64,000 nucleotides of DNA from Anadara kagoshimensis (GCA_021292105.1 CM037870.1:9211558-9275557), one strand, 5' to 3'; positions 11,807 to 23,929 are shown, numbered from the stretch's first letter. Notes: generated by a model not told the origin, from the sequence alone. Program-made: numbers and translations.

Positions 11807-13587
11807 ATAACTTCGTTAAACAATACAATTAAATGATTTGTCAAGTGAAAATCATACGTGTAGGTAATTTTTCTTTTTCTTTTTTTTAAATTATACCAAA
11901 TATGTATCAAATTCTAATCAAGATTGGATGTTACCTATGCATGAAATCTTAAAACTAAGAGTAGATTAAACACAAACATGGCGGTCCATGTCAATCAGCA
12001 AGCACCTGCCTGAAGTCTGTGGTTTACAATAAATGTCTATTTGTTTCGCAACAGCAACAATTCAAAATGTTTTCATGTAAACTAAGTATAGGTTTTAGTG
12101 CAGTGTTTTGGAGAGTATGGTCTTTCGCAGACCTCTTTATTAGAATAAAGGCACTATGCACCACAGAATGATTCCTATTTTTGACGCAATGAAAAATTAA
12201 TATAAACTTTCTTGAAAAATAAAATATGCCCAAAGAATCAGCTGAGCATGATCTACTCCGTTATGACAACAGGTGTTTGTACTTATGGCGAGCATGACGT
12301 CATTTTCTCAAAACGTCACGGAAGCCAATAAGCATTATGCTTAACGTTTATACATAATACAGATCCCAATATCACAAACATTCCTCGTTTTCCTCAACTT
12401 ACATTTAGCAAATTTTGGTAATCTTTTCTTAAAACTAGCAATGCATATTTTGACAAAACTAAACAACATTTTAATCCAGAAGCACCTGAAATTCCTTAAT
12501 TACTTAAAACTTAACCTTATTAGGATTTGAAATTTTGTCGGAGTCAAGTCAAGGAAAGTCTTAGGTAATGAATGATTGTGAACTTGGGACCTGACACTTG
12601 GCGATAGAAAATACACCCACCCATTACAATAATCAATGACAAGAACAACAGCTACGATATATTCTTTCCCTCATTAGTTTACCATACTTCAGAAATCTGA
12701 ATTTATTCGTTCACGTCTCGTGTTTTACGATGATAAGTTAAACTGTCACTTTAAACTAATTGGGAAATAAAGACTCACTATTTGCCCGTAAAAGGTTTTG
12801 TAAGCTATGCTTGCTTTTGCTAATGTTGCAATATTTTAAAAATCTTAATAAAATAAAGAGACGTGGGTGCTTAAACTTAACAACTTAATAAAAACCCAAT
12901 TCAATTTGGGTTCGACATTAAACGACAGAAAATATGCTTAAAGCTGAAAGTATGTATACTCAAATCGAATTAAGTGCATGCTTCTATCGAATTAAATATT
13001 TCTCTCTCTTCAGCAGATTTTACTTTCCAGATATGTAAAATGATACGCATGTTAGTCGATCAATATGTGAACTGGTCTTTGTGAAACCTATCAACCCTTG
13101 AATAACATAAGACCTCGGTGTAACACTGCCAATCCAGATAGTTGTCAATATTTATTTACACAGATAATGTACTAGTATTGGCCTGTCAAACGTTTAATTA
13201 GTGCAGAATCGTCAGCTTATATCGGCCCCCTCGTTAGCTACATTTGGGCACGCACATGCCATCGATAAAAATACCTGTGCTACCCAGCAACCGAGCTTCG
13301 AGTCCTTTTTGTTAGTACAGTGTTAAACTTTCGACATGCCTGTACTGTACATCTGTGGGTGATGCATGGTGCAGACCTGTTTACTTATTATCGCCAAAAT
13401 TTGTTGACTTGATTGTGACAATGTGGTAATATTTTAATTAAAACAATATGTTAAAAAGTGTCAGTTTGTTTGTTTGTTGCCCCAGTATGTGAAACGCGTG
13501 CTTTTGTCATTAAAACCATCAATTATGACGAGGTTTGTTTACTCCTTCAAGAGAGAGAAGGGTAGTAGTCGTAGTAGTATAGTAGTA
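11807..13587. other. Unannotated stretch between MITE copies
   Basis: AT-rich DNA without recognisable genes. A short gagcatgacgtcattt motif near 12292-12306 contains a cAMP-response-element-like core, but there is no nearby exon to connect it with. Confidence 0.4.
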
Positions 13588-13697
13588 TCATATACCATTT
13601 TTTGAATTTAATCATAAAATACATTCAAAAAATTATTGTCATATACCATTTTTTGAATGTATTTTATGATTTAATTTAAAAAAAAAATGGTATATGA
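13588..13697. mobile_element. Nested-palindrome MITE, copy 2
   Basis: It has the same ends as the copy at 11.7 kb (tcatataccattttttgaat at the left, aatggtatatga at the right) and the same inverted inner core (taatcataaaatacatt and aatgtattttatgattta). In this copy the middle carries an extra direct terminus (gtcatataccatttttt) instead of the inverted one seen in copy 1, so the two copies differ in how the internal terminus is oriented. It sits in a gtagtagta-rich flank. Confidence 0.75.
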
Positions 13698-14330
13698 CAG
13701 TAGTAGTAAATTGCAGTCTCCCTAATATAATATATTGCCGTAGAAACTTTAATTTGTTTAACCAGTAACAATTTAATTTTAATTTTCTGGTCTTATTGGT
13801 AATATTGCTTACTTAGTGACGCATACAACGGTTTAAATTTATTTGTTAATAACAACGTCCTTTGTCTCGCTAACAGAACCCGGAATTTACCAATGAAGCC
13901 ATGGCTTTTGTAGTTGAATTTAACAATGCAATTTGCTCAAGGAAACAAGAATTGACGCTCAAAATCATGCGGAAATCACATATAAGATTTTTATTGACTA
14001 CATTGCAAAAATAAAGTACCGTGTGGTTTTAACATGGGCGAAGAGTATTTTATACGGCTTAAGTACCGGGAAAAGATTGCAGTGCGTTTTGCCATCAGCG
14101 CATTGCCATCAGCACATTGCATTACCTATATATATTATATCTATAATAGATGTTCTTTAAGACTTCTAAGTGATCATTGTGCTAATTCTCTATTGATTAT
14201 TATGTTCGTTGAATGGTAGAAGCAACACAAGTACATATACATTGTTTCAGTTTAGCTCACCACAAGTGCTTTCGGTATTTTAGTTGGATATTTAATTTTT
14301 TAGGATTCGCTACAACATACATAAAAATTG

Positions 14331-14416
<86 letters not shown>
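14331..14416 (+). repeat. Compound AC and TA microsatellite
   Basis: About 24 AC units pass directly into about 19 TA units. The peptides read through it (Thr-His then Tyr-Ile) are artefacts of repetition. Confidence 0.96.
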
Positions 14417-14420
<4 letters not shown>

Positions 14421-14529
14421 GAAACGGAGAACGTTTAAAGACGATGCCTTCATGCATACTATCTAACAACAATTCTAAGGTTTAAAGAAATTCCGGTAAT
14501 CCTCACAGACATACAATGTACACAAGTAT

Positions 14530-16345
14530 GTTGTTGTCCTAGATGATAAGGCTTCCACAATATTCTCCTTTATAAGAATGTCTTAGTTATGAGTATATCT
14601 GATAACCCTACATATACTGGAGCTAATTTACCAAAGATGAAATCCTTCCCAATCATAGGGGAGTTCTTCGGTCTTTTGGTACCAGTAAGAAGAAGCACTT
14701 GGCCTTCCTTACTTGTATTGGATTCTTAAACTTCACAAAAATTTTTACAAGGAAATATATATACTAGTAACAGGTTCCTCGAAATCGTTATAAGTAATTC
14801 TATCACAAATTTTGACAGTCGTCAAAGATGGTCTTCAGTTTTATTCAGATAATGTCCATTCTACATCTGGCATCAACCAAATGTTGATTCTAAAAAAATT
14901 CTAAATAATTACTTGGACGCCTTTTCTTCTTATACAATGTACTTTATCTCGTGTAAAAAGTATAAACATTTGATTTTTCTACACTTTACACCGCTATCCC
15001 TCATTCAAATTTAAAAGAATCTCTAAAACAAATTATTCACTTGTCATTCTTTTACAAAAACTGTAAACCAAGACACAAATATCTAGTGCTGAACAGGGAT
15101 TCTGGTTTTTTTTGTCAAGCATCATACGGATTCAACAACATTATATTTGTTGTGTTTAGTAATATAAATTTTCCAACGAACAATTGGTAAACGAATGAGC
15201 ACAAACTGTGCACCATGCACTGCTTGCTACTTTGTTTCTTCATTCGGAGAATTTATGTTGAACCTTGTTAAATTTAGAGAGAATACTGTCGCCAATTCAT
15301 TCAACTCCACATACAGATATATAAATGAGGTTCTATCTCTCAATTATCCCAAAGGAGATTATGTGAATGTCATCTAAGTGAGGTGGAAATAAACGATACT
15401 TTTGACTCTTCAAAATATGTTTCATTTTAGCCTTATACCTATTCATGACGCCAACGAAAGGCTACATTTAAAGCTGTATGACAAACGTGATGACTTTAGT
15501 TTTTCTATTGTCAGCTTTCCTTTCCTATGCAGAAATATATATGCTTCTCCTGCTTATGGTTTATTTCTTTCACAATTGATACGCTATGCTAGAGCCTGTA
15601 CCCACTACAGGAACTTTATACATTGCAGCAAGCTGTTTGCAGATAAATTATTGACTCGGGAATGTTACAGGCACAGGCTTGGCTTGTCAAGGCCCTCAGA
15701 AAGTTTTAAGGCTGTCATCACAATAGTGATAAATATGGTGTCTCTATATTCACTGCGGTAGCTCAGTTGGTAGAGTGCTCGCTCCGTAAGTGGAAGGTCA
15801 TGGGCTCGAACCCCTGCCGGGTCTGACCCAAGACTTGAAAGTGGGTAGTGACTGTTCTTTCGCCAAGCACTCGGCATTACGAAATGAAAGTCACGGTTCT
15901 TTCGGATGGGAACTTAAAAGAAACGATCGCGAGGTCCCGTGTCACGGTGGGCTTGGCACGCTAAAGAACCCTGCTGTATAATGCCATAAGCGCAACGCAC
16001 AGGCAAAATTTCTGCAACTTCGCCTATAGCTGGCGACGTCTCGATATAAGTGAAATATTCTTGACTGGGACGTTAAACACCATTACTCACTCACTCTATA
16101 TTCAACATTGCTCTGGAAGTAGTATTTGACGCCCCATAGTTCCGTATTCCTTTCATTCTCAATTTTCATTTTACACGTGGCGAGTGTAACTTGTTAAACA
16201 GGAGGTGCCAGTTACCCTTCCGGAGCATCCGGTTTCACTGCCCTGGTGGAAATTCACATGTTTAACTTATTTTTTTTTTTTTTTGTTTCAAAGTTTTGAT
16301 TTTGCTTTTGGGTTGTGATTTGGATATAAATTAGTATGTTTTTAT
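14530..16345 (+). pseudogene. Decayed reverse transcriptase of a retroelement (Penelope-like type?)
   Basis: Translation in shifting + frames gives an ordered series of RT pieces. These are YLYWILKLHKN (about 14715), an inhibitor of nothing else I know, then GSSKSL (14777), LTVVKDGLQ (14812), FSTLYTAIPHSN-like sequence (about 14975), MSTNCAPC (15195; usual form GTNCAP), FNSTYRYINEVLSLN (15295), YDKRDDFSFSIVSFPFLC (15475) and SPAYGLFLSQLIRYARAC (15548). The order matches a full RT domain. The catalytic YxDD is changed to YINE, and stops and frameshifts separate the pieces, so it is dead. The 3' part is split by a SINE at 15753-16093 and resumes at 16105 with the tail shared with the other fragments. 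Assignment to Penelope-like elements is from memory of this RT type; no GIY-YIG nuclease is visible. Confidence 0.75.
15753..16093 (+). mobile_element. Full-length tRNA-derived SINE with target duplications
   Basis: The 5' part has RNA polymerase III signals: A box tagctcagttgg (15759) and B box ggctcgaaccc (15801), with tRNA-like spacing. A tRNA-unrelated body follows (tctgacccaagacttgaaag, ggttctttcggatggg). The 3' end is gacgtctcgatataagtg, then ttcttgactgggacgttaaa, with a cact simple-repeat tail. The duplicated target ctctatattca lies on both sides (15742-15752 and 16094-16104), showing retroposition into the RT pseudogene. The tail type matches widespread molluscan SINEs; membership of the RUDI/V-SINE group is my guess and is not verified. 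It is well preserved compared with the other copies here. Confidence 0.92.
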
Positions 16346-16384
16346 TTAAACAAAATGTAAGGGTTTTTGATAGACAGCATGTTT

Positions 16385-16485
16385 GTTTCGTTTTGCAATA
16401 TAAATTTTCAATACAATCGATATACCAATTGGCACAGACCGTGCACCATTGCTTGCTGGTTTGTTTCTTCAATCGTTTCAATCAA
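16385..16485 (+). mobile_element. RT retroelement fragment (GTNCAP region)
   Basis: This matches 15163-15250 inside the RT pseudogene: aatataaattttc, then caattgg, then gcaca(g/a)a(c/a)(c/t)gtgcacca, then ttgctt.c.(g/t)tttgtttcttc. It is a separate diverged copy of the region encoding the GTNCAP motif, lying just behind the first element. Confidence 0.6.
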
Positions 16486-16699
16486 CCCACGAAGCCTACA
16501 TAAGACGCCACTGATTGTAACACCACGGCATAACTGCACACATAGATTGCAAGCACGATGGACAATACATTTATTTACTTGGTTCGCAAAAACGTTACTT
16601 TGCTGTTGTTTGGATGATTCTGTCATCAAACATGAACAACGAAGCATGTTGTTTACAAAAAAATGTTAACTCGGGGGGTATTGCATACCTATGGTTATC

Positions 16700-16990
16700 A
16701 AAACCCTTAAAAACGTTTTATTTACGTCATCTCAATACCGCATTATGTCGCTGTATCCAAAATTATCTGTATTAGTTGTAACATGCATTCTCAATTTTGA
16801 TTTCACACGTGGAGGGTGTGACTGGTTGGGCGGGAGCCTCGGAGGTTCTTACCCCTCCGGAGCACCCAGTCTCACTCGTTCCCTGGTGGAAGTTCACGTG
16901 TTTTACTTGGTTTGTCAGGCAGTTTTCAAAGTTTTTACTTTGCTTCACCGGCTTGCCATGATTGTAATTTGAACTTAAACTGGTACGTTT
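16700..16990 (+). mobile_element. RT retroelement 3'-end fragment
   Basis: It shares tcacacgtgg(a)gggtgtga, cttacccctccggagcaccca, gtctcact, ctggtggaagttcacgtg and actttgctt with the fragments at 4.4 and 16.1 kb, in the same orientation. The open frame at 16691-16972 reads a YPSGAPSLT stretch, also encoded at the equivalent place in the other copies, so this may be the remnant of the element's C-terminal coding end. Confidence 0.7.
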
Positions 16991-17159
16991 TTATTATAAG
17001 TTTTTTAATATCTCGTTCAGATAAAAACCCAACAACTTATATGACACTTCTCCACAACTTTTTGAGTTGACAGCGTGTATTTTTATGACTATAAATGATA
17101 TTGATGTTAAAATCAATTTCAAATTTGAATTTTTCGTCTTAATAGACGTAGCAGAAGCC

Positions 17160-17262
17160 TAAAATACCATTTTGGTTAGAATCAAAAACAAACATACTAA
17201 TCCATTTTCGAATCACAATCCAGAAGCAAAGTAAAAACTTTGGAACTGACAAGTTAGGTTAC
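17160..17262 (-). mobile_element. RT retroelement terminal fragment, - orientation
   Basis: The sequence caaacatactaatccatttt, cgaatcacaatccagaagc, aaagtaaaaactttggaact and gacaagttaggtt is the complement of the 3' end seen at 4.8 and 16.3 kb. It contains one copy of the 49-bp unit. It breaks off at the same gttaggtt as the copy at 46.6 kb is about to continue. Confidence 0.75.
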
Positions 17263-17829
17263 TGCGACGATATATATATATAATACTAACTTGAATGCAC
17301 ATCTTCCGAGAATATTCGGTCACCGGGTAACCAAACTGACCCTGATTTTTTAATTAGGTCGTATTTACTGTCTAAACCGTCTGGAATATCGGTGACAAAC
17401 ATAAAAAATTGTGTGTTATAAATGGATAAACAAATCAATTAACGCATTTTATGACAGGATATAAAAACTATTGAACAGACATGCCAAAATACATTACTGA
17501 GAAAATAAGTGCAAAGTAACATACATACTGGCCTAAATAGATGATAGAATCTGAAGTTCTTGATTATAAAATTATGCTCATTTTCAGTTTCTAAGATTTT
17601 ATTTTTTTAACATATTTTTCTTCAATAACAGAAGTTCGGCAATTCATTTTTAGGCCTTTACAATACTGTAACTTATGATAAAATGTACTATATAGAATAT
17701 TATTTTACAAAAACCACGGGGTATATTTTTTATAAAACAGTCCAGTCGTTGAAATTGTTTTTATAGATATTCTTATCAATGGTAGACACGTTTTCGCTGC
17801 TTCTGATGAAAATACTACGTTTTACTATT

Positions 17830-18040
17830 GGATGAATGGAATCCGACTTATATACAGTGATAGCGCGCGCTAATCAATTATTCATAATGACGTATTTCCG
17901 GTACCTTGGCACAGCTAATCAAAGAAACTCATAACATAGTAAATGGTTAGTTGTATATCGAATACGGTGTGTATAAGCTACACTGTGAAAAATGATCTGA
18001 GTAGTAGTTTTACAAGTTCTTACTTACTACGTACGGAAAA
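17830..18040 (+). promoter_or_regulatory. Candidate promoter and 5' UTR of the gene at 18.0 kb
   Basis: It lies directly upstream of the predicted first exon, at the point where CpG density changes. It contains a gcgcgcgc run (17863-17870), a CRE-like tgacgta (17888) and an ETS-like ttccgg (17896). No clear TATA box is placed. An out-of-frame ATG at 17943 would open a frame overlapping the start codon, so transcription probably begins downstream of it. Position and function are inferred only. Confidence 0.35.
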
Positions 18041-18146
18041 ATGGCATCCGAAGTTAAACTTTTACTTTATTTTTGTTTGTTATATGGAGTTATTTTCACC
18101 AGATTTAGCTGTCAAGCGACTGACACGGTCTTCAATGGGACGAGAG
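18041..18146 (+). CDS. First coding exon of a secreted or membrane protein (unknown)
   Basis: The ATG has an A at -3 and a G at +4, a strong eukaryotic start context. It opens 35 codons plus one base, ending in a consensus 5' splice site (cgagag followed by gtaagg). The peptide has a typical signal sequence: MASEVK, then a hydrophobic core LLLYFCLLYGVIF (residues 7-19), then TRFSCQA, with likely cleavage near residue 26. The mature start TDTVFNGTR contains an N-glycosylation site (Asn32-Gly-Thr). The exon ends in phase 1, common for exons encoding extracellular domains. It marks the step from CpG-normal to CpG-poor DNA. The rest of the gene must lie to the right; only one possible second exon was found (33.4 kb). 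The protein family cannot be told from this piece. Confidence 0.62.
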
Positions 18147-20190
18147 GTAAGGCGATTTTACTATACATATTTTGGGACAGGTAGTGTGAAAGGTCACACC
18201 AACAAATATCGGAATTCCCACTAATATATTGTTATTTTCTTAAATCTATTTCTTAATCCTATAATTTTAACTATAATTAAACAACTTTCCTTCCTTGAAA
18301 AATTTATAAAGTAAAAATTTTGTTTATCAAAAATCGGGAGTTTTCACCTGTGCAGGTAAAAATCTTAAACAGGTAAAATCCTGGGTCATGCTATTATTAG
18401 TAGTTCACAGTGAGAACGCGTTGATACACAACACATAATATTTGACTTGTGTTATAATATGTATGAATTTATTAAATAATATGAAAACCTTATATTAAAA
18501 CAACTGGATCTTATTAAAAGAATGATGTTAGTGTCTAGACCACATGCTGTTAAGTTAGATTAAACGAAAAATATCAGCATTTTACTCTTAAAAATACAGG
18601 CTATATGGTTTATGTAACTTTATAATGGTATATTTGTATTCCAGAGTATAAATTCTTATACATATACGTAGAAGATAACAGCCATGTCTGTTTTTAACAG
18701 TGCAAAACAATTTAGATAATTTTTTTTATCTATAGAGAAGTTATAAAACTTATTCCTCAGACATAATAATATTTTTGGTCTACTTATTTTTCTAAAGACT
18801 TAAACAGGAATATAAAATATGACAGTAGAGGTATAATTTTTCCCTTTGTATTGTTATGTTTTAATCCTGTTGGAGCTTTAGATCCCGTTTAAGATAAAAC
18901 CCGAGAAAAAACAAGATTTGTATTAAAGTTATTTATTATGAAATTATAAATTTACCAGTCATGACATCAAATTTACTTATAAACGTTATATATATATTGT
19001 GTTCAATTTGTTATGACATGTTCTGTACCTTTAACCCTTCCCCTGCACTCTCATTATAAATAATTTCAGTCTTTTTATTATTATTATGAAATCTGTGCTT
19101 TGATATGTAATCAATATCCTTTAAGTGTTTGTTGCACTTTAAAGAACTCTTCAAATTATTTTTTTAATTCGAAACTTTTTTGTAAAAAAAGAAAAAACGA
19201 AAATTCAATCATAGATTTAAATTTATATTTTAAAATGGATTTAATTATAATTATCAAGTTTGAGTGAAGTTGATAACTACCAAAGAAGAAAAGCACATAA
19301 AACAAATAACTGTCAGTGTTATTGACGTATAATTAAATTATTTTAACTTTGCAAACATTTAGCTGATGAGTTAATTTGAAAGTTTTGTCAATTATACATG
19401 TGAAGTGTTTAATCCAGAGTTTAAGTCGGTGGGGTCATCCCGGCCCAGGCCTTTAAAATACAAGGGCCATATTTAAAAAAAAAAAAATTGGTCAATGTTA
19501 TAATTTAACCTGAAAGATATAGTGTTAAATCAGAGAAAAATATAAGTGAGAAAGAGTTGGAAAATGATTTATTCAAAACTCAACTAAGGACTGGAAACAT
19601 AGATCAGGGTTGGTCCATGGACAGTATTTTTGCTGGACTTGACTATTACTGTATTTTACCATTTTAGGTCTATTGCCCAAATGCCACTTCTAGATTGAAA
19701 ACTGTTTGTGTGAAAATATATGTCTCAAATGACCTATTAAATTGGAAGTAACAAGTAAATATCAACGTTAAATTATTAACCAATATTGAGCGACATACTA
19801 TGATGAAAAGTTATTGAGCTATGTACTACGATGAAATTCCTGCCGTATCATCAGTATATATAAATAATATAAGTCAGTACTTAAGATGTTTTTTATTTAC
19901 TTTATTTTTTGACCTTATAAACCAGCTGTTTGTTGTGTGATCAGAATTTTTACATTCTCTTTATTGTGTTACACATGAATCAGTTGTATATATATACCAC
20001 ACATAGACATTCTTGTAGGCTGATCGTCACTTTGTGAATGGATTAAGACTTTCTGGAATTTCACGAGTGGTTAGTTGTCATAGCTATCTTACATGTTGTA
20101 ACAACATATTATTACTACAGTTTCATTGCTGGCTGGCTGTTCTCTCTGTCGTGTTACGGCGTAATATTGGTATAATTCGGTGATATACAT
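18147..20190. other. Intron-like AT-rich stretch
   Basis: Directly after the predicted splice donor. There are no recognisable repeats or exons, and CpG is already sparse from about 18.2 kb. A purine/T-rich run at 19471-19489 is low complexity. Confidence 0.4.
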
Positions 20191-20284
20191 ACTTTGGTTT
20201 TTAAGGATGGGATGGGACGTTACTTCAGTAGAGTGCAAAATTCAGAAGATAAGATAATTCTGTCAGATTTTTTCATATCCATTA

Positions 20285-20400
20285 CAACTGATAAAAACCT
20301 ACTAGGCCAAGAAAATAGTGTTTCATCAATTAGGCCAAGAAAAAAATGCTTCTGTTACACTGATAACCCATTAGGCCAAGAAAATAGTGTTTCTGGTTAC
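20285..20400 (+). repeat. Short imperfect tandem repeat
   Basis: The block ctgataa(a/-)acc..taggccaagaaaatagtg plus tttc occurs at about 20288-20324 and 20360-20393, about 73 bp apart, with a third partial taggccaagaaaa at 20330. The open frame at 20194-20481 that covers it is probably a by-product. Confidence 0.6.
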
Positions 20401-20481
20401 ATTAACAACACATTTTCACAGATAGCAGCAAATTTTCCATCACTATTTTCGGCAAACACTGTATCTGATTTTTTTTCATAA

Positions 20482-22260
20482 ATCAAATAAAATTATCCTA
20501 TAAGCATTTCACTACCTTTAACCCTACATGTATTATCAGGCACAAATTAAATTTTAAAGGAAAACATATGACCTTAAATTTAAGTATCGGTAAAGTTCTG
20601 TTTGAGGAACGTGTATTACAATTTAGATCATATAAATATTGAGTATTGATTTTAGAAAAAGTTGCTTACTAAAGCAATTATACACATAATGAATTTCTAG
20701 CTCATCTTTTTAAAGGTCACAGTCGATATGATCTTTGATCATCACCATCCCTGTGATAAAGGTTAGATATAGGAATTATTGCGTTGTTTGTCCAATGTAT
20801 GGATAGTTTTATGTAACAATACATTTTTCATGAATCTGTCACATTTCTTGAAAACTAAATTTTTACAGGTGCTAACTCATTAATGCTGCTTATAAATGTG
20901 ACAACTGATGAGTGCAAATGAATATAACCAGTAGAGAACTCGGTGCAAACATTTCAGTGGATTTTTACTTTTTTTTTTTGAATTATGGAATGTTGTTAGA
21001 ATTTGTTTCTAACCAACCAAAAAAAATCTTTACAAACGTCATTGCTACTTGAAATACTTCAAATATGCATCTTCAAATTTGAAAAGAATTTTATTTAACT
21101 CAAACAAAAGATTCAGCACTTCTATTCATGGATGTTAAATTTAAACCTCTTTTTTTGATGTCATATCAGTTGTGTAAGAGTATATCCACATGGTTACATT
21201 TTGTTGTCTTCTTCAAAGTGTTGGGGTTTTATCAGCTAGATAATTAATGAAGTGATGTATCGGTACTAAAACAGAAAATAAATTTTCAAAAAAAAAGTAA
21301 TAAATAAATAAAATATAAAAAAAATAAATAAAAAATAATAAAACTAAAAAAAATAATTGAAAAAATAATAAAAAAAAAAATAAAATTGGAATAGATTGAA
21401 TGATATTGATTTTGATTTTGATAAATTAAAGACCTGTTGAACATAAAAAGTTAAGATCTTTCGTCTCCTGTCGACGTCAATATCATTAGATGTTAGTGTT
21501 AGTGTCTGAGCAAGCACTTGAATTACAAACCTTATCAAAATCAAATGATTGGAATGAAAAGTTAGACAATCTGTAATTATGTAATATTCTCATTAAAATC
21601 CAGATAAAGGTAACATCGTATTCCAATTAAATAATAAAATAAACATTTATCCTGCTTTATTTGACAGCGGATTAAAGTTCACGTTATCGATTGATTTCTT
21701 CTGAGCGTGAATGTACTTGACTTAGCATTGAAGATTAATACAGGATTAGAGGTGAGATGATTACTGTCCCCTCGGCTCATCCCAACGAACGACGGACCAC
21801 AATAGCACAGCTCTGTAATCCTGATGGGGCTTAAAGTATGATCTCATTAACTCTGGTTCATCGTCACTTTGATCGAAAAATAAAAATAGAAAATTGTTAA
21901 TGTTATTGAAAATGTTTTAATCAGAAATCAAATTTGTCTCTTGTGTAGCAATTACTTAATCATATACTTCCTTTAGTAACAATTCTTCGTTCATTGAAAA
22001 CAATTTAAGGATTCAGTTAGGATTTGAAATGCTATTAAATCTTTTATTTATTCTCCCTTAGGCCGAACAAAAAATGTGTGTTTTAGGGTTCACTTTAAAA
22101 CAAGAGGTCAGTGCTCGGTAGGTATTTTACTTTTTTCCTGAAAAATTATTCCATGGTCAACACAAATATTTTGCAAAGTAAGAGGAAATGTTGAAAATAA
22201 AACAGGTGCATTTTCTGTCAAGATTCTTTTACTTATTTATTATCTATATTTCATTGTTGC
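20482..22260. other. Unannotated AT-rich stretch
   Basis: It holds an A-rich low-complexity tract at about 21288-21386 (aataaa/aaataaaa). The portion at about 21665-21860 is more GC- and CpG-rich (ctgtcccctcggctcatccc, aacgaacgacggacc) without an open frame, possibly a conserved non-coding element. The rest shows nothing recognisable. Confidence 0.4.
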
Positions 22261-22355
22261 TGCAAATTTCTGCACCTTTGATTAGAGCTGGCAACGTCTC
22301 GATTTAAGTGAAATATTCTTGACTTGGACGTTAAACACCATTATTTAACTCAACT
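22261..22355 (+). mobile_element. SINE 3'-end fragment
   Basis: It matches the tail of the full SINE at 15.75-16.09 kb: aaatttctgca, agctggcaacgtctcgattt, aagtgaaatattcttgactt, ggacgttaaacaccatta, followed by caactcaac-like simple sequence. The tRNA-like head is absent, so it is 5' truncated. Confidence 0.85.
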
Positions 22356-22429
22356 CATTGTTGCTGCATGGTTTTTTTCAGAACAAAAATCAAGCTGTTA
22401 AATCCTTAATCTGGATGGAAAAAACTTTG

Positions 22430-22505
22430 GGGTCAGTTGTAGTAAAATAGGGTTGGTTGGGAAACCAGAAACACACTTTTTTTTTGTTTAGCCTCATGTT
22501 CCTTC
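22430..22505 (+). repeat. Dispersed repeat (gggttggttg family)
   Basis: It shares agtaaaatagggttggttg and the following aaaccagaaacacac..gtttagcct with the complement of 61605-61680, and the second half with 61945-61985. The element class is unknown. Confidence 0.5.
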
Positions 22506-23360
22506 AGACATTATTTTATTTTGGCTCATTATTTTTATATAAAGTCACCATTTTTACATAAATTTCATATAAATCCATTAAGATTTAATTGAACAGACAA
22601 TAATTTCCATATGATCACAAACATACTAATCCATATGACTTATTTAAAATATTCAAAGTACAATTGTAATAAAGAGATGTAAGAACTGTGCTCTTTACAC
22701 TGCTTTTCTGTATGTCATGGCTTTAAAAATATTTAAGATAATGCAAATATATATGAATATTATAAATTTTAAATGATTCCAAGTCCTAAAAGCTTTTTCT
22801 CTAGTATATCCCAAAAAATCTGAAAATAATGATGGCACAGTTTCAACATATCTATTGATACTGAGAGATATATGAAATACCGGTATATGAGTTTTATGCT
22901 TAATCTGTCGAGACACTTTATCTAGTGTTTTAGGATAGGTTTGGGCGACAGTATTGAATATGATCTTTTAAATATCAATATTCTGCTGCCTTTATCTTAA
23001 CTTGAAATTTATTTCCAATAAAAAACTTAATTCAGCTATTTTATCTTAACATGAAATTAATTTCCAATAAAAAACTTAATTCAGTTACATTGTAGTTTAT
23101 CATCATATTATGAAGTTGAAATTTTCAGTATTTATTCTGTCAAAACTGTGTTTGTAAAAACAATAAGAATATGTAGATCAAATATTGGCCAGGAAACTGA
23201 CAGCGTTTGTATTGATTGATGGGAAATAGACGAGGTTAATTTAGAATGAATTATCTTTTGATCCATGCTCTTCAATTTTCTCTTAACATGCATGAAAATA
23301 TACTATGATGTTTAACCCAGCGGTCATGTTATGATTGTCCATAAGTCTTCTGAAGTTTTA

Positions 23361-23498
23361 TAAGGGCCACAGTGGCTAAGTGGTCTTTAGTGCTAGCCTA
23401 TGTATTGCACTGTCTAAGTCCTAATTCTGTTTTGCCAGATGCAAGTGCATGCTAAAACAATCTTGACTGGGACATTTAAACACCATCACTTTACTCAT
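23361..23498 (+). mobile_element. Degenerate SINE (Leu/Ser-tRNA-like head)
   Basis: The head gccacagtggctaagtggtc resembles the D-arm and A box of a tRNA-Leu or tRNA-Ser. The end atcttgactgggacatttaa plus acaccatcactttactc is the same 3' tail as the full SINE at 15.75 kb. It is short and diverged. Confidence 0.65.
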
Positions 23499-23929
23499 CT
23501 TTGATCCAATCAGTGATGGCTTTCTAAATTCATACATTAAATTTTTTATTTGAGCTAAAATTTTTGTGATTTTTTTTGTTTGTTTTGGTACAAACTAAAG
23601 CAGAAAATTGATCATTTATTGGTGTAGAAAATAGGATGGTTGTGTCAGGGCGATATGATTTATATATATTTATAGCGATTATCATGACTTTCAACATCAT
23701 CACGTTAAAATAAATGATATGATAGCGGTAATTAGCTTTCATATAAGTGTGAAAATAAGTTATTATCACCTCATAATTGTTTTGGATAATCACTTAATAA
23801 TTGTTTTGTTTATATTTACATTAACTACTCTTGCTCACGACTTTTTAAGCTCTCTTCATTTTCATATCTGCATTTTCATTTCATAACTTGTCATCTTCCT
23901 GTCTCAAAACTTCAGTGTCCAAGTGGTAT

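Noticed and set aside
15755..15825. Possible functional tRNA gene (good A and B boxes)
   Set aside because: It is the head of a 341-bp SINE with target duplications. The 3' side continues into SINE body, and the acceptor stem does not close.
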